Positions 1-7,291 of a DNA stretch of 64,000 bases are shown piece after piece (positions within the stretch are counted from its first letter, which is position 1; every line of letters starts with the position of its first letter). Where the stretch lies: the NCBI GenBank assembly GCA_963815285.1, contig CAWFGB010000013.1, positions 1 through 64,000 of the forward strand, read 5' to 3'. The notes under the pieces are model-generated. The model made no database searches. It had not been told where the DNA came from and worked only from the letters and a program-made list of their open reading frames with translations. The position numbers were made by a program, and so were the translations under genes. This DNA is from JACCSI01 sp963815285. Its GTDB lineage: Bacteria; Acidobacteriota; Vicinamibacteria; Vicinamibacterales; UBA2999.

Positions 1-15
1 CCGCCGGGGACGCCA
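1..15 (+). tRNA. tRNA-Glu, 3' end only
   Basis: The first 15 bases read as the end of a tRNA gene: the last bases of a T-stem, the 3' acceptor strand CGGGGAC, discriminator G and an encoded CCA. The ending GGGGACGCCA is the one typical of bacterial tRNA-Glu, whose 5' strand starts GTCCCC. The body of the gene lies left of the window, so the anticodon cannot be seen and the identity is inferred from the acceptor end. Confidence 0.65.
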
Positions 16-136
16 TCTCCCTCGCTACGCTCGACAGAGGTGGCAGAACACCGCGCGGACCACGGCCTATCGGTTACGGTCTGGGAATTTCATCGCGTCG
101 TGCACAGACAGCTGGCGGCAGAGTGGACGGAGGACC

Positions 137-349
137 CTAAGCCTCTTCGCCCGACCGCTGGTCACCACCGCGGCCTTCCAGCTTGGCAAGCCGGCGGTCC
201 TGGCGTTGAATTTCCACCTCGAGCCGGCGCACCACTTCCAACAGTTCCACGACCTGTTCGTAGAGGTTCTCGTGCTCGAGGCGCGTCACATCAAGATTGA
301 GCGACGCCGAAAATTCGCGGTCGGACGAGCGGACGATACGACTCTTCAT
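137..349 (-). CDS. Small coiled-coil hypothetical protein
   Basis: A 70-residue protein if the ATG at 349 is used; a GTG at 364 would add five residues. Residues about 25-60 form a charged heptad-like helix rich in Leu, Val, Glu and Arg (LEVVRRLEVEIQRQDRRLAKLE), so a short coiled coil is likely. It lies just downstream of the broken small gene at 380-605 on the same strand, and the two probably formed one transcript. No known domain was recognised and no function can be given. Its small size leaves real doubt that it is a gene, but the amphipathic helix is not what random GC-rich sequence usually gives. Confidence 0.5.
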   Translation of the reverse strand: MKSRIVRSSDREFSASLNLDVTRLEHENLYEQVVELLEVVRRLEVEIQRQDRRLAKLEGRGGDQRSGEEA

Positions 350-379
350 CGGCACACCGGCCACATTGCAAGAATCGGG

Positions 380-605
380 TCACCCACGTGGACCGTGGCG
401 CTTGTGCTCGGCTGCGACCGCGCGGGCGTCCGGGCGCCAGGCACGCCGTGATGGAACTGCTGGAGACACGGGCTCGGCCCAGCGCTCGGCGATGAGCATG
501 TGGCAATCGCGCTCGGGTAGCTCAACGACGTCGCCTTCCTCGGTACGGAGAAAGGTCAACGCCGTTCACCATCTCGGCTAACTTGACCGTCAGGCGAACC
601 AACAT
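380..605 (-). pseudogene. Small basic protein, frameshifted
   Basis: Starting at ATG 605 the frame reads MLVRLTVKLAEMVNGVDLSPYR and then runs into a stop. Removing one base near 538-541 (a GG in the minus strand) gives EGDVVELPERDCHMLIAERWAEP followed by a basic tail ending at 380. The joined product of about 74 residues resembles small conserved hypothetical proteins with the pattern VRLT-K-A--I-GVDLS---GDV-DL---DA--LIAEGWAEP. That match is from memory and should be searched. Either the gene is broken or the assembly has a one-base insertion. Confidence 0.5.
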
Positions 606-1128
606 TACAGGCCGATCTATAGCGGTCTCCGGCAGGATTTTGGTAACCAGCCGGCATGGGATTGGCCAAGAGTCGCCTCGGCTCCCCCACCGCCCTTGGC
701 TTTGCAACTCTCGCGCCGCCCACACGGCATCGTCTATTACCGCCGATAGTGGCGATCACTGCCGACAGTGCGGCAACTCATCCTGCACCGGCTGTACCGG
801 CGCTTCGCCAGTGAAACACCCTTAATTACAATAGGCAGGGAGCGACTGTCCTCGATTTCCACTCGCAGTCGCACCGCGCACATGGCCTCTCCCATGCGAC
901 ACATGCGTCTGGCCGTTGCAGCAGAGCGTCACTGGACGACGATAAGGCGCGCCCAAGAAGCCGAGCCGTAATCTCGACCCCGATCTAGGGGTATTCTCGG
1001 CGGTGCCAAGCATTCGTGGGGAGACGGGCGGCGGGGTCGCGTACGGTTTCGATGATGTGTCCAAACCGTTAAAGGCCACTTCCGAGCTCAGCGTCGCCTG
1101 CGTGTGCTTCCAGCAGTAGAGCTTCGGC
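606..1128. other. Gene-free stretch, nothing recognised
   Basis: About 520 bases without a convincing reading frame, RNA gene or strong repeat. Overlapping frames exist on both strands but have protein-unlike composition (many Arg, Ser, Cys and Pro) and no family resemblance. It must hold the promoters for the small minus-strand genes to its left and for the secreted protein at 1129, but no clear -35/-10 pair was found. Confidence 0.4.
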
Positions 1129-1677
1129 ATGCTTTCGTTGAGCGCGAAATTGTTACGCCGCCGCCACCACCCGAACCTCGGACAAACCCTGCTTCGACTG
1201 CTCACTGTCGTCGTGCTGGGGCTTTCCTGTATGACTCCGCTACAGGCGCGTGGCCAGCCGGCGTTGGATGCGCGACAACTGGCCAGCTACCGACTGACGC
1301 TTCCCGTCTTCCTCCGCTTTGCGCATGCGACCCGCTTGATGGCCGCCGAGATGGAGACTGATCCGCGCTTCGCGCGTGACCCACTCTTCAACCGTGAGGT
1401 TTCGGTGGCGGGTGACGCCGTTGAAATGGCAACCGCCCTGCAACGCCGCCTCGACAACGAACCCACCCTGGCCGCGGCGCTCTTCGCCGCCGACATCAGC
1501 ACTCACGAATACGCCACGTTCGCGCTCGCCCTCTTTGCCGCGCGACTCGCGCACGGCTTTCTCGAATCTGGCGCGATGCGCAAGGTGCCACCTGGGGTGG
1601 CGGCGGACAACGTCGCGTTCGTCACCGAGCACCTCCCTGCCATTCGAGTGGCACTAAGCCAGCTGGGTCTCGAGTAA
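1129..1677 (+). CDS. Secreted hypothetical protein
   Basis: A 182-residue protein. After a basic start (KLLRRRHH) residues about 20-40 form a hydrophobic segment (LLRLLTVVVLGLSCMTPLQA) that fits a signal peptide with cleavage near ALQARGQ. The mature part is alpha-helical in character, rich in Ala, Leu, Phe and Arg, and has no motif recognised here. It converges with the penicillin-binding protein gene on the other strand and ends 68 bases before it. No other methionine gives a better start. The role is unknown; export to the periplasm is an inference from the N-terminus. Confidence 0.7.
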   Translation: MLSLSAKLLRRRHHPNLGQTLLRLLTVVVLGLSCMTPLQARGQPALDARQLASYRLTLPVFLRFAHATRLMAAEMETDPRFARDPLFNREVSVAGDAVEMATALQRRLDNEPTLAAALFAADISTHEYATFALALFAARLAHGFLESGAMRKVPPGVAADNVAFVTEHLPAIRVALSQLGLE

Positions 1678-1726
1678 CGATCACGTGCATCCGCTGGCCG
1701 CAGTAGACCCGACCCATGCTGCGTCC

Positions 1727-1741
1727 AAAGCCTTCGGCTTG
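1727..1741. terminator. Possible short bidirectional hairpin
   Basis: Between two convergent genes lies AAGCC-TTC-GGCTT, a perfect 5-bp stem with a tiny loop. There is no strong T-run on either side, so its action as a terminator is only a suggestion. Confidence 0.25.
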
Positions 1742-1745
1742 TGAT

Positions 1746-3743
1746 CTATCGAAAGACCCCTCTGATCTTGTCCAGCCATCCCCGAACGGTGTCCGCCATT
1801 CGTTCCCGCAGCGAGGGTGCGCGGTGCACCCGGCATGTCGCGCCCGGTACTTCCTCCGCATCCTTGAAGTACTCGCGATAGATGGGACAGTGTTCGGTCG
1901 GTTTGAGGTACGAGACGCTGCACAAGTCGTGCTGATGCAGGCTGGCCGGCGCGGTAAAGCCGCGTGCGGGCAGCACGCGTGCCGCTCGCGACACAAAGTC
2001 GGCCCAGATGGGCAGCGCGTAGCGCGCGCCTGAGGCATTGGGCAAGGGTTCGGGCTTGTCGAGTCCCACCCAGACGCCGACGACCAGCGATGAGGTGAAG
2101 CCCACGAACCAGGCATCGTGCCCATCGTTCGTGGTGCCTGTCTTCCCACCTGCGGGGAAGCTGATCCCGCGCGCGCGTGCCGCGGCACCGGTGCCGCGGT
2201 CGATGACATCGCGCATCAGCGAAACCATCTGGAAAGCCGTCTCCTCGGACATCACGCGGGTCTTTCTATCGTCGGCATCCCACGCCTCGGCCCCTTGGGC
2301 ATCGAGGACGCTGGAAATGCCTCGTGGCCGCACCGAGTAGCCGCCGTTGGGGAAGGCGGCATACGCGGCCGTCAACTGCAGGGGAGATACCGCTCCGGTC
2401 CCGAGCGCCAGCGAGGCAACATCCGGTAGGTCCTCGAGACCAAGCTCGCCACCGAGCTGCCGAATGGGACGCGACCCGATCGCCTGCTGGAGCCCCACGG
2501 CGGTGCGGTTGTTAGACTCGATGAAGGCCTCGCGCAACGGGAGCGGCTCGAGGCTGCTTCGGCTCACGTTGCGCGGCCGCCAGTCTCCAATGCCCTTGAC
2601 CGGGATCTGCTCGGGCTGCTTGAGGGGCGTGACCGGCGTGTAGCCGCGCTCCAGAGCAGCCGCGTAGACAAAGGGCTTGAACGCTGACCCAGGTTGACGG
2701 CGGCTGCGCGTAGCGCGATCGAACTCAGAGCGCGCAAAATCCCGGCCGCCGACGAGGGCCACGATGTCCCCACTGTCAGGGCGCAGGGCGACGATCGCCG
2801 CCTGCAAATCGCTGCGGCCCAGGCGCGCCAGGCCGTGAGTGACGGCACGCTCCGCTTCCGCTTGCAGCGATGCGTTGAAAGTGGTGAAGACCTTCCAGTC
2901 CGGCGGGTGATCACCGCCGAAGGCGCTGCGAAACTGCTGGCGCACGTACTGTTTGGCGTAGCCGTTGTCCGTGCGGTCGGACCTGGGATACGGGCGGATC
3001 GGCAACCGCGCTGCGCGCGCGGCCTTCTCTTCTTCCGCCGTGATGTAGCCCTCCTCGCGCATGCGCTGGAGCACGACGTGGCTCCGTTCTCGGGCGCCGC
3101 TCATGTTCGACCATGGCGAATAGCCCGACGGGCGCTGAATCAGCCCGGCGATGAGCGCGCTTTCCGCGATGGTGAGATCGCGCGCGGGTTTGCCGAACAG
3201 GTGCTGCGACATCTTCTCGACGCCGTAGGTCCCCGCCCCGAGGTAAACGCGATTCAGATACAGCTCGAGAATCGCCTCCTTGGTGAGCCGCATCTCGAGC
3301 ATGAGTGCCAGAGCTCCCTCCTGCGCCTTCCGGCCCCAGGTCCGTGCGTTCGACAAGAACAGCGTCCGCGCCAGCTGTTGGGTGATGGTCCTGCCGCCCT
3401 CCGCCACGCCACCGGCGCGCAAGTTCTCGACGACCGCGCGTGAAAAGCCCAGCGGATCGATGCCGGGGTGATAGCGGAAGCGATGATCCTCGACGGCGAT
3501 GACGGCGTTGCGAAGATTCGGTGAGACCTGAGCGATCGAAATGTCGCGTCGTTGTTCGTCCATGACGAACCAGGGACGCCCGTCAGCGGTGTAGAAGACT
3601 GTGTCGCCGACGCCGCGCGTGAGCCGGTCGATCGCCCACCCGTGCCGCCCGGCCCACCACGCCCCGAGGATCGACAACACGAGGAGTGCTGTCAGCACTG
3701 GAACGATGACGAGGTATTCCCACAGTTTGAGACGCGGGCGCAC
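1746..3743 (-). CDS. Penicillin-binding protein 1A, class A
   Basis: Bifunctional murein synthase: a GT51 glycosyltransferase polymerises lipid II and a transpeptidase cross-links the strands at the outer face of the inner membrane. From the GTG at 3743 it has 665 residues. There is one membrane anchor near residues 8-30, the GT51 EDHRF motif at 85-89 with GGRTITQQLARTLFLS following, then the transpeptidase SAFK (353-356, nucleophile Ser), SNN (410-412) and KTGT (534-537). A TTG at 3788 would add 15 residues, but a -10 box (TACAAT) sits six bases before the GTG and the TTG lies almost against the preceding terminator, so the GTG is preferred. The C-terminal tail has several cysteines. Family assignment is very secure. 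Confidence 0.95.
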   Translation of the reverse strand: MRPRLKLWEYLVIVPVLTALLVLSILGAWWAGRHGWAIDRLTRGVGDTVFYTADGRPWFVMDEQRRDISIAQVSPNLRNAVIAVEDHRFRYHPGIDPLGFSRAVVENLRAGGVAEGGRTITQQLARTLFLSNARTWGRKAQEGALALMLEMRLTKEAILELYLNRVYLGAGTYGVEKMSQHLFGKPARDLTIAESALIAGLIQRPSGYSPWSNMSGARERSHVVLQRMREEGYITAEEEKAARAARLPIRPYPRSDRTDNGYAKQYVRQQFRSAFGGDHPPDWKVFTTFNASLQAEAERAVTHGLARLGRSDLQAAIVALRPDSGDIVALVGGRDFARSEFDRATRSRRQPGSAFKPFVYAAALERGYTPVTPLKQPEQIPVKGIGDWRPRNVSRSSLEPLPLREAFIESNNRTAVGLQQAIGSRPIRQLGGELGLEDLPDVASLALGTGAVSPLQLTAAYAAFPNGGYSVRPRGISSVLDAQGAEAWDADDRKTRVMSEETAFQMVSLMRDVIDRGTGAAARARGISFPAGGKTGTTNDGHDAWFVGFTSSLVVGVWVGLDKPEPLPNASGARYALPIWADFVSRAARVLPARGFTAPASLHQHDLCSVSYLKPTEHCPIYREYFKDAEEVPGATCRVHRAPSLRERMADTVRGWLDKIRGVFR

Positions 3744-3749
3744 GCTTCC

Positions 3750-3755
3750 ATTGTA
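3750..3755 (-). promoter_or_regulatory. -10 box TACAAT of the PBP1A gene
   Basis: TACAAT is followed by six bases and then GTG 3743. Transcription would start at or next to the start codon, so the mRNA is probably leaderless. No good -35 was seen. Confidence 0.5.
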
Positions 3756-3793
3756 GACATCGCCCGTCGGCGGAGGGTGTGCGTACAAAGCAA

Positions 3794-3821
3794 AAGGGCG
3801 GAACCCGAAGGCACCGCCCTT
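3794..3821 (-). terminator. Intrinsic terminator of the DUF1592 operon
   Basis: In the minus strand AAGGGCGG pairs perfectly with CCGCCCTT, with an inner CC-TTCG-GG, so the RNA has a stable UUCG tetraloop. TTTTGCTTTG follows directly. It lies after the ankyrin gene and before the PBP1A promoter, separating the two transcripts. Confidence 0.8.
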
Positions 3822-3866
3822 ATGAGAAACGCTGGCGCGACTAAAGTCCCGCCATCTTGACCTGGC

Positions 3867-5816
3867 TTAGCAGACGACGCACTTGTTGGAGTTTTTGCTG
3901 CCCAGCTTCATGAGCAGCGCGACGGTCTCTGGAATTGGCGACAGACGCTGCACCGGGCTGTTGGCCATGTCCGCGGTCGTCTGACCGGTGCGCGCGACGG
4001 CCTTGACGTCGGCGCCCTTCGACACGAGATAGAGGATCACCTCGTTATCCCCGCGCGCTGCGGCGTGATGCAGCGGCGTGTAGCCGTCGTTGTCACGAGC
4101 ATTGACGTCGGCGCCAAGCTCCTCAACCAGATATTTGATGGCCGGCAGCCAGCCAGCGGGGGCGTGACGATGCGCGTTGCCGGCGAAGCCTTCGCCGTAC
4201 TCAACGCCAGCCGCGGCGTGAATGGGGAACGCACCGGGTCCACCTGGCGGCACCGGTGGCGCGTCGTAACGCTCCTGGTCCTCGTCGGGCTGAGGCGGCA
4301 CGGCACCACCAGCGCCCACGTCACGGCCCACGAGCGCAGCAGGCGCACCCGGTGCACCTTGCCCACCCGGTGCACCTGGCGCACCTGGCGCACCCGGCGG
4401 TGCACCTGGGCCCGCCGGGGCGGCAGCCGGCGGTGGCGCACCCGGACGAGCTCCTTGTGGCGGACCACCACGGCGGAAGTTTGCCGAGGCCACGCTCGGG
4501 ATGTTGACGTCGGCACCGTGCTTGACCAGCAGTTTCATCGCCTCCACGTCAACCGAGTACGCAGCGCGCCAGAAGGCTGTGGAGCCGGACGTGTCTGCCA
4601 ATCCGCAGTTTCGGTTGCCACAGCCGGTGTAGACCATAAACCACGGGTGGGAGGTAATCCGCCCGTTGACATCCGCACCCTTCTTCAGCAGCGCATCCAT
4701 GACGTCGAGGTAAGTGTGCTTCTGCTGTTCGGTGTTCTGCGGCTGCGGGAAGCGCGTCCGTGGCTGCCACTGAGTGTTGATCGTCGCCCACAGCGGCGCC
4801 ACGTTGGTGCCCTTCATCGCCAGGTCCGGGTCGGCGCCCTTTTCGATGAGCAGCATCGCCGCGTCGAACTGACCGTTGATGGTCGCGACGAGCAGCGGGC
4901 TCGAACCGTCACCGGCCGTGCCCTTGTTGATGTCCGCGCCACCGTCGATGAGAGCGCTCGTAGTCTCGACGTATCCCTGCCGTACGGCGTGATGAAGCGC
5001 TGTCAGGCCTCCCTTGGTGTTCTGGGCGGGGTTGATCTCCTCGGGGTTGAAGTTGCGATCTTGCTGCGCGTTGGCGTTGGGGTCCGGAGGCGGAACCTTG
5101 CCCGAGCGCAGCATTTCGCGGGCGGCCTGAGTGGCGGCCTGCAACTGGCTGGCAGTGGGTGTCTGACCCTTCGGCACTGTCGCTTCGAGGATCTTTGTCT
5201 GCAACGCGCGGGCTGCGCGATCGAGCTGGCCTTCCTTGCCCAGATCGATCCATTTCGACTGCGCATCTGCATCAGCGCCACGGGCGAGCAGCGCCTTGAC
5301 GGCCGCCGTGCGGCCCGACGAGGCAGCAAAGATGAGCGGAGTCTGCTGCCACTCGGGTTCCTTGGCATTGACATCCGCCTTGGCGTCAAGGAGCGCGTTG
5401 ATGGAGTCGACGGCGCCTGCGGCCGCGGCCAGGTGCAGTGCCGTGGCACCGCTGGGCGCCGTGCGCGCGTCAACCGCAGCGCTGCCAGCGAGCAGCGCCT
5501 TGACAATGCCGGCGTTGCCCGTGCGCGCCGCGATATGGAGCGGCGTGTACTGCCCGACGCGCGTCACCGCGGCGGCGTTCGCCCCGGCGTACACCAGCAC
5601 GTTGGTCAACTGGAGATCGCCGCGTTCGGCGGCCCAGTGAAGCGCGGTCATGCCGTCGCCCATCGCGGCGTTGACATCGGCGCCGTCTTTGAGCAGCGCC
5701 TTGACGGCATCGATGTCGCCACGCCGTGCGGCGTCAGCGACTGGTGAATTGGCGGCATTGACCGCCGCCGTCATGATGACGGCGGCCACAAGCATCACAC
5801 TCAGACGAAGTCTCAT
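3867..5816 (-). CDS. Secreted ankyrin-repeat protein with collagen-like linker
   Basis: A 649-residue protein. Residues 1-21 are a signal peptide (MRLRLSVMLVAAVIMTAAV...NA). About nine or ten ankyrin repeats follow, with the usual G-TALHWAA, G-TPLHIAA and GADVNA patterns. Two non-ankyrin inserts interrupt them: a helical stretch near 190-250, and a Pro/Gly/Ala linker near 455-520 made of short GAP triplets. The C-terminus ends CVVC. Ankyrin repeats bind proteins; the partner is unknown. It is the last gene of the DUF1592-DUF1552 operon, 27 bases after DUF1552, with a GGAG site before ATG 5816 and the terminator at 3794-3821 after its stop. A long antisense frame exists but is a codon-bias artefact. 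Confidence 0.92.
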   Translation of the reverse strand: MRLRLSVMLVAAVIMTAAVNAANSPVADAARRGDIDAVKALLKDGADVNAAMGDGMTALHWAAERGDLQLTNVLVYAGANAAAVTRVGQYTPLHIAARTGNAGIVKALLAGSAAVDARTAPSGATALHLAAAAGAVDSINALLDAKADVNAKEPEWQQTPLIFAASSGRTAAVKALLARGADADAQSKWIDLGKEGQLDRAARALQTKILEATVPKGQTPTASQLQAATQAAREMLRSGKVPPPDPNANAQQDRNFNPEEINPAQNTKGGLTALHHAVRQGYVETTSALIDGGADINKGTAGDGSSPLLVATINGQFDAAMLLIEKGADPDLAMKGTNVAPLWATINTQWQPRTRFPQPQNTEQQKHTYLDVMDALLKKGADVNGRITSHPWFMVYTGCGNRNCGLADTSGSTAFWRAAYSVDVEAMKLLVKHGADVNIPSVASANFRRGGPPQGARPGAPPPAAAPAGPGAPPGAPGAPGAPGGQGAPGAPAALVGRDVGAGGAVPPQPDEDQERYDAPPVPPGGPGAFPIHAAAGVEYGEGFAGNAHRHAPAGWLPAIKYLVEELGADVNARDNDGYTPLHHAAARGDNEVILYLVSKGADVKAVARTGQTTADMANSPVQRLSPIPETVALLMKLGSKNSNKCVVC

Positions 5817-5843
5817 GGCGAGTCTCCGAGTCCCTTTTTACGT

Positions 5844-7253
5844 TTACACCGCGGCCGTCAAGGACGGCGCGGACAGCGAGAACTCGCCGGTGCTGTCGCC
5901 GAAGGACGGCATGTCCTCGATCCCCATGTTGTGCATGAGGGTCAGGAACACGTTCGCCATCGGCGTGGCATCGGCCGCCTTCAAGTGCATGTTGCCCTTC
6001 AGCATGCCGTTGCCCTTTCCGAACAGCACGAGCGGGCAGCGGCGATGGTTGTGGATGTTCGCATCGGCCATCGGCGACCCGAAGACGACCAGCGACTTGT
6101 CGAGCAGGCTCTGCTCGCCGTCCATCGTTTCCTTCATCTTGGTGAGGAAGTAATCGAGCTGGCTCACGCGGTACTTGCAGATCTTGTTGAACTCCATGAT
6201 CCGGTCTTCGCGGTTGCCATGGTGCGACGAGGGGTGGAACGGCTGGTTCGATCCGCTCTCCGGGAACACCCGGTTCTGCGCGTCGCGGCCGGTCTTGAAC
6301 GCCACTACGCGAGTCATGTCGGATTCGAGCGCGAGCACCTGGATGTCGAACATCAGCCTGATGTGCTCCGAATAGGAGTCAGGCACGCCAGCGGGCGCGT
6401 CCGGCAGCTCGCGCTGCTCACCGCTGGTGTTGCGGGCTTCGATCCCTTTGATTCGGCGCTCGAGCTCGGACACGTTCTCGAGATAACGGTCGAGACGATT
6501 GCGGTCGCTCGGCCCCAGCGTCTTGCGCAGGGTCGTCACTTCTTCCGAGATCCAGTCGAGAATCCCCTGGCGGCTCTGGCGACGCGCCTTGCGGTCAGCG
6601 GAGGTCGTGCCCGCTCCAAACAGCATGTCGAAGGCGACGCGCGGGTCGCGAATCATCGGCAGCGGCTCGTTGGGCGAGGCCCAGCTGAGCGAGTCGGTGT
6701 AGGCGCACGAGTAGTTGTAAGTGCAACCACCGGCCTGATCGAGGTTCTCGATACAGAACTGCATCGAGGGTAGCGGGGTGGCCTGGCCAAACTGGCCCGC
6801 GTAAATCTGGTCGAGCGACGTGCCCGCCAAGATGTCGGAGCCCTGCGTCTGCTTCGGCTTGGACTGCGTCAGGAAGACCGCCGTCGAGCGGAAGTGATCG
6901 CCGCCGATCTCCGGCAGCGCGAACGCTTCGGCGTTACGACAATCGGTGTTGCTGATGATTGTCATGTGATCGCGATGCCCTTCGAGCGTGCTCAGCGGGT
7001 TGTCGGCCACGAGGGTGAAGTCCGGCCCGGTCTGCTGAGGAGCGAAGAGGTACTTCGCGGCCGCCCAGTTGTTGCAGCCGGCCAGGCCGTGCACCTCCTC
7101 GATGCAGATGAGACGAGTGCGTTCGATGGCACGTGTTTTCGCGAACACGCGGCCGGCAGGCACCATCGCGTCCAGGAAGGGCAGCGCCACGGTGGCCCCC
7201 ACGCCCCGAATGAAGGTCCGGCGGGGGATGTGCTTTCCTGTAATGAAGGACAT
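5844..7253 (-). CDS. DUF1552 protein with Tat signal
   Basis: A 469-residue member of the DUF1552 family, which is abundant in Planctomycetes and Acidobacteria and of unknown biochemical role. The N-terminus has a twin-arginine signal (PRRTFIRGVGATVALPFLDAM, residues about 10-30), so it is probably exported folded. The body has the family's sulfatase-like look, with conserved stretches such as HHGNREDRIMEFNKI and LVVFGSPMADANIHNHRRCP near residues 340-410. A strong AGGAG precedes ATG 7253, and the gene lies 38 bases after the DUF1592 gene, its usual partner. The link between the two families is well known from genomes; the substrate is not. Confidence 0.93.
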   Translation of the reverse strand: MSFITGKHIPRRTFIRGVGATVALPFLDAMVPAGRVFAKTRAIERTRLICIEEVHGLAGCNNWAAAKYLFAPQQTGPDFTLVADNPLSTLEGHRDHMTIISNTDCRNAEAFALPEIGGDHFRSTAVFLTQSKPKQTQGSDILAGTSLDQIYAGQFGQATPLPSMQFCIENLDQAGGCTYNYSCAYTDSLSWASPNEPLPMIRDPRVAFDMLFGAGTTSADRKARRQSRQGILDWISEEVTTLRKTLGPSDRNRLDRYLENVSELERRIKGIEARNTSGEQRELPDAPAGVPDSYSEHIRLMFDIQVLALESDMTRVVAFKTGRDAQNRVFPESGSNQPFHPSSHHGNREDRIMEFNKICKYRVSQLDYFLTKMKETMDGEQSLLDKSLVVFGSPMADANIHNHRRCPLVLFGKGNGMLKGNMHLKAADATPMANVFLTLMHNMGIEDMPSFGDSTGEFSLSAPSLTAAV

Positions 7254-7291
7254 CGTCTACGTCTCCTCGACTATGGTTAACGCCACAACGT

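Noticed and set aside
4065..5747. 560-codon open frame on the plus strand
   Set aside because: It lies wholly antisense to the ankyrin gene and has an Arg/Val/Gly-rich composition with no family resemblance; long antisense frames are common in GC-rich DNA.
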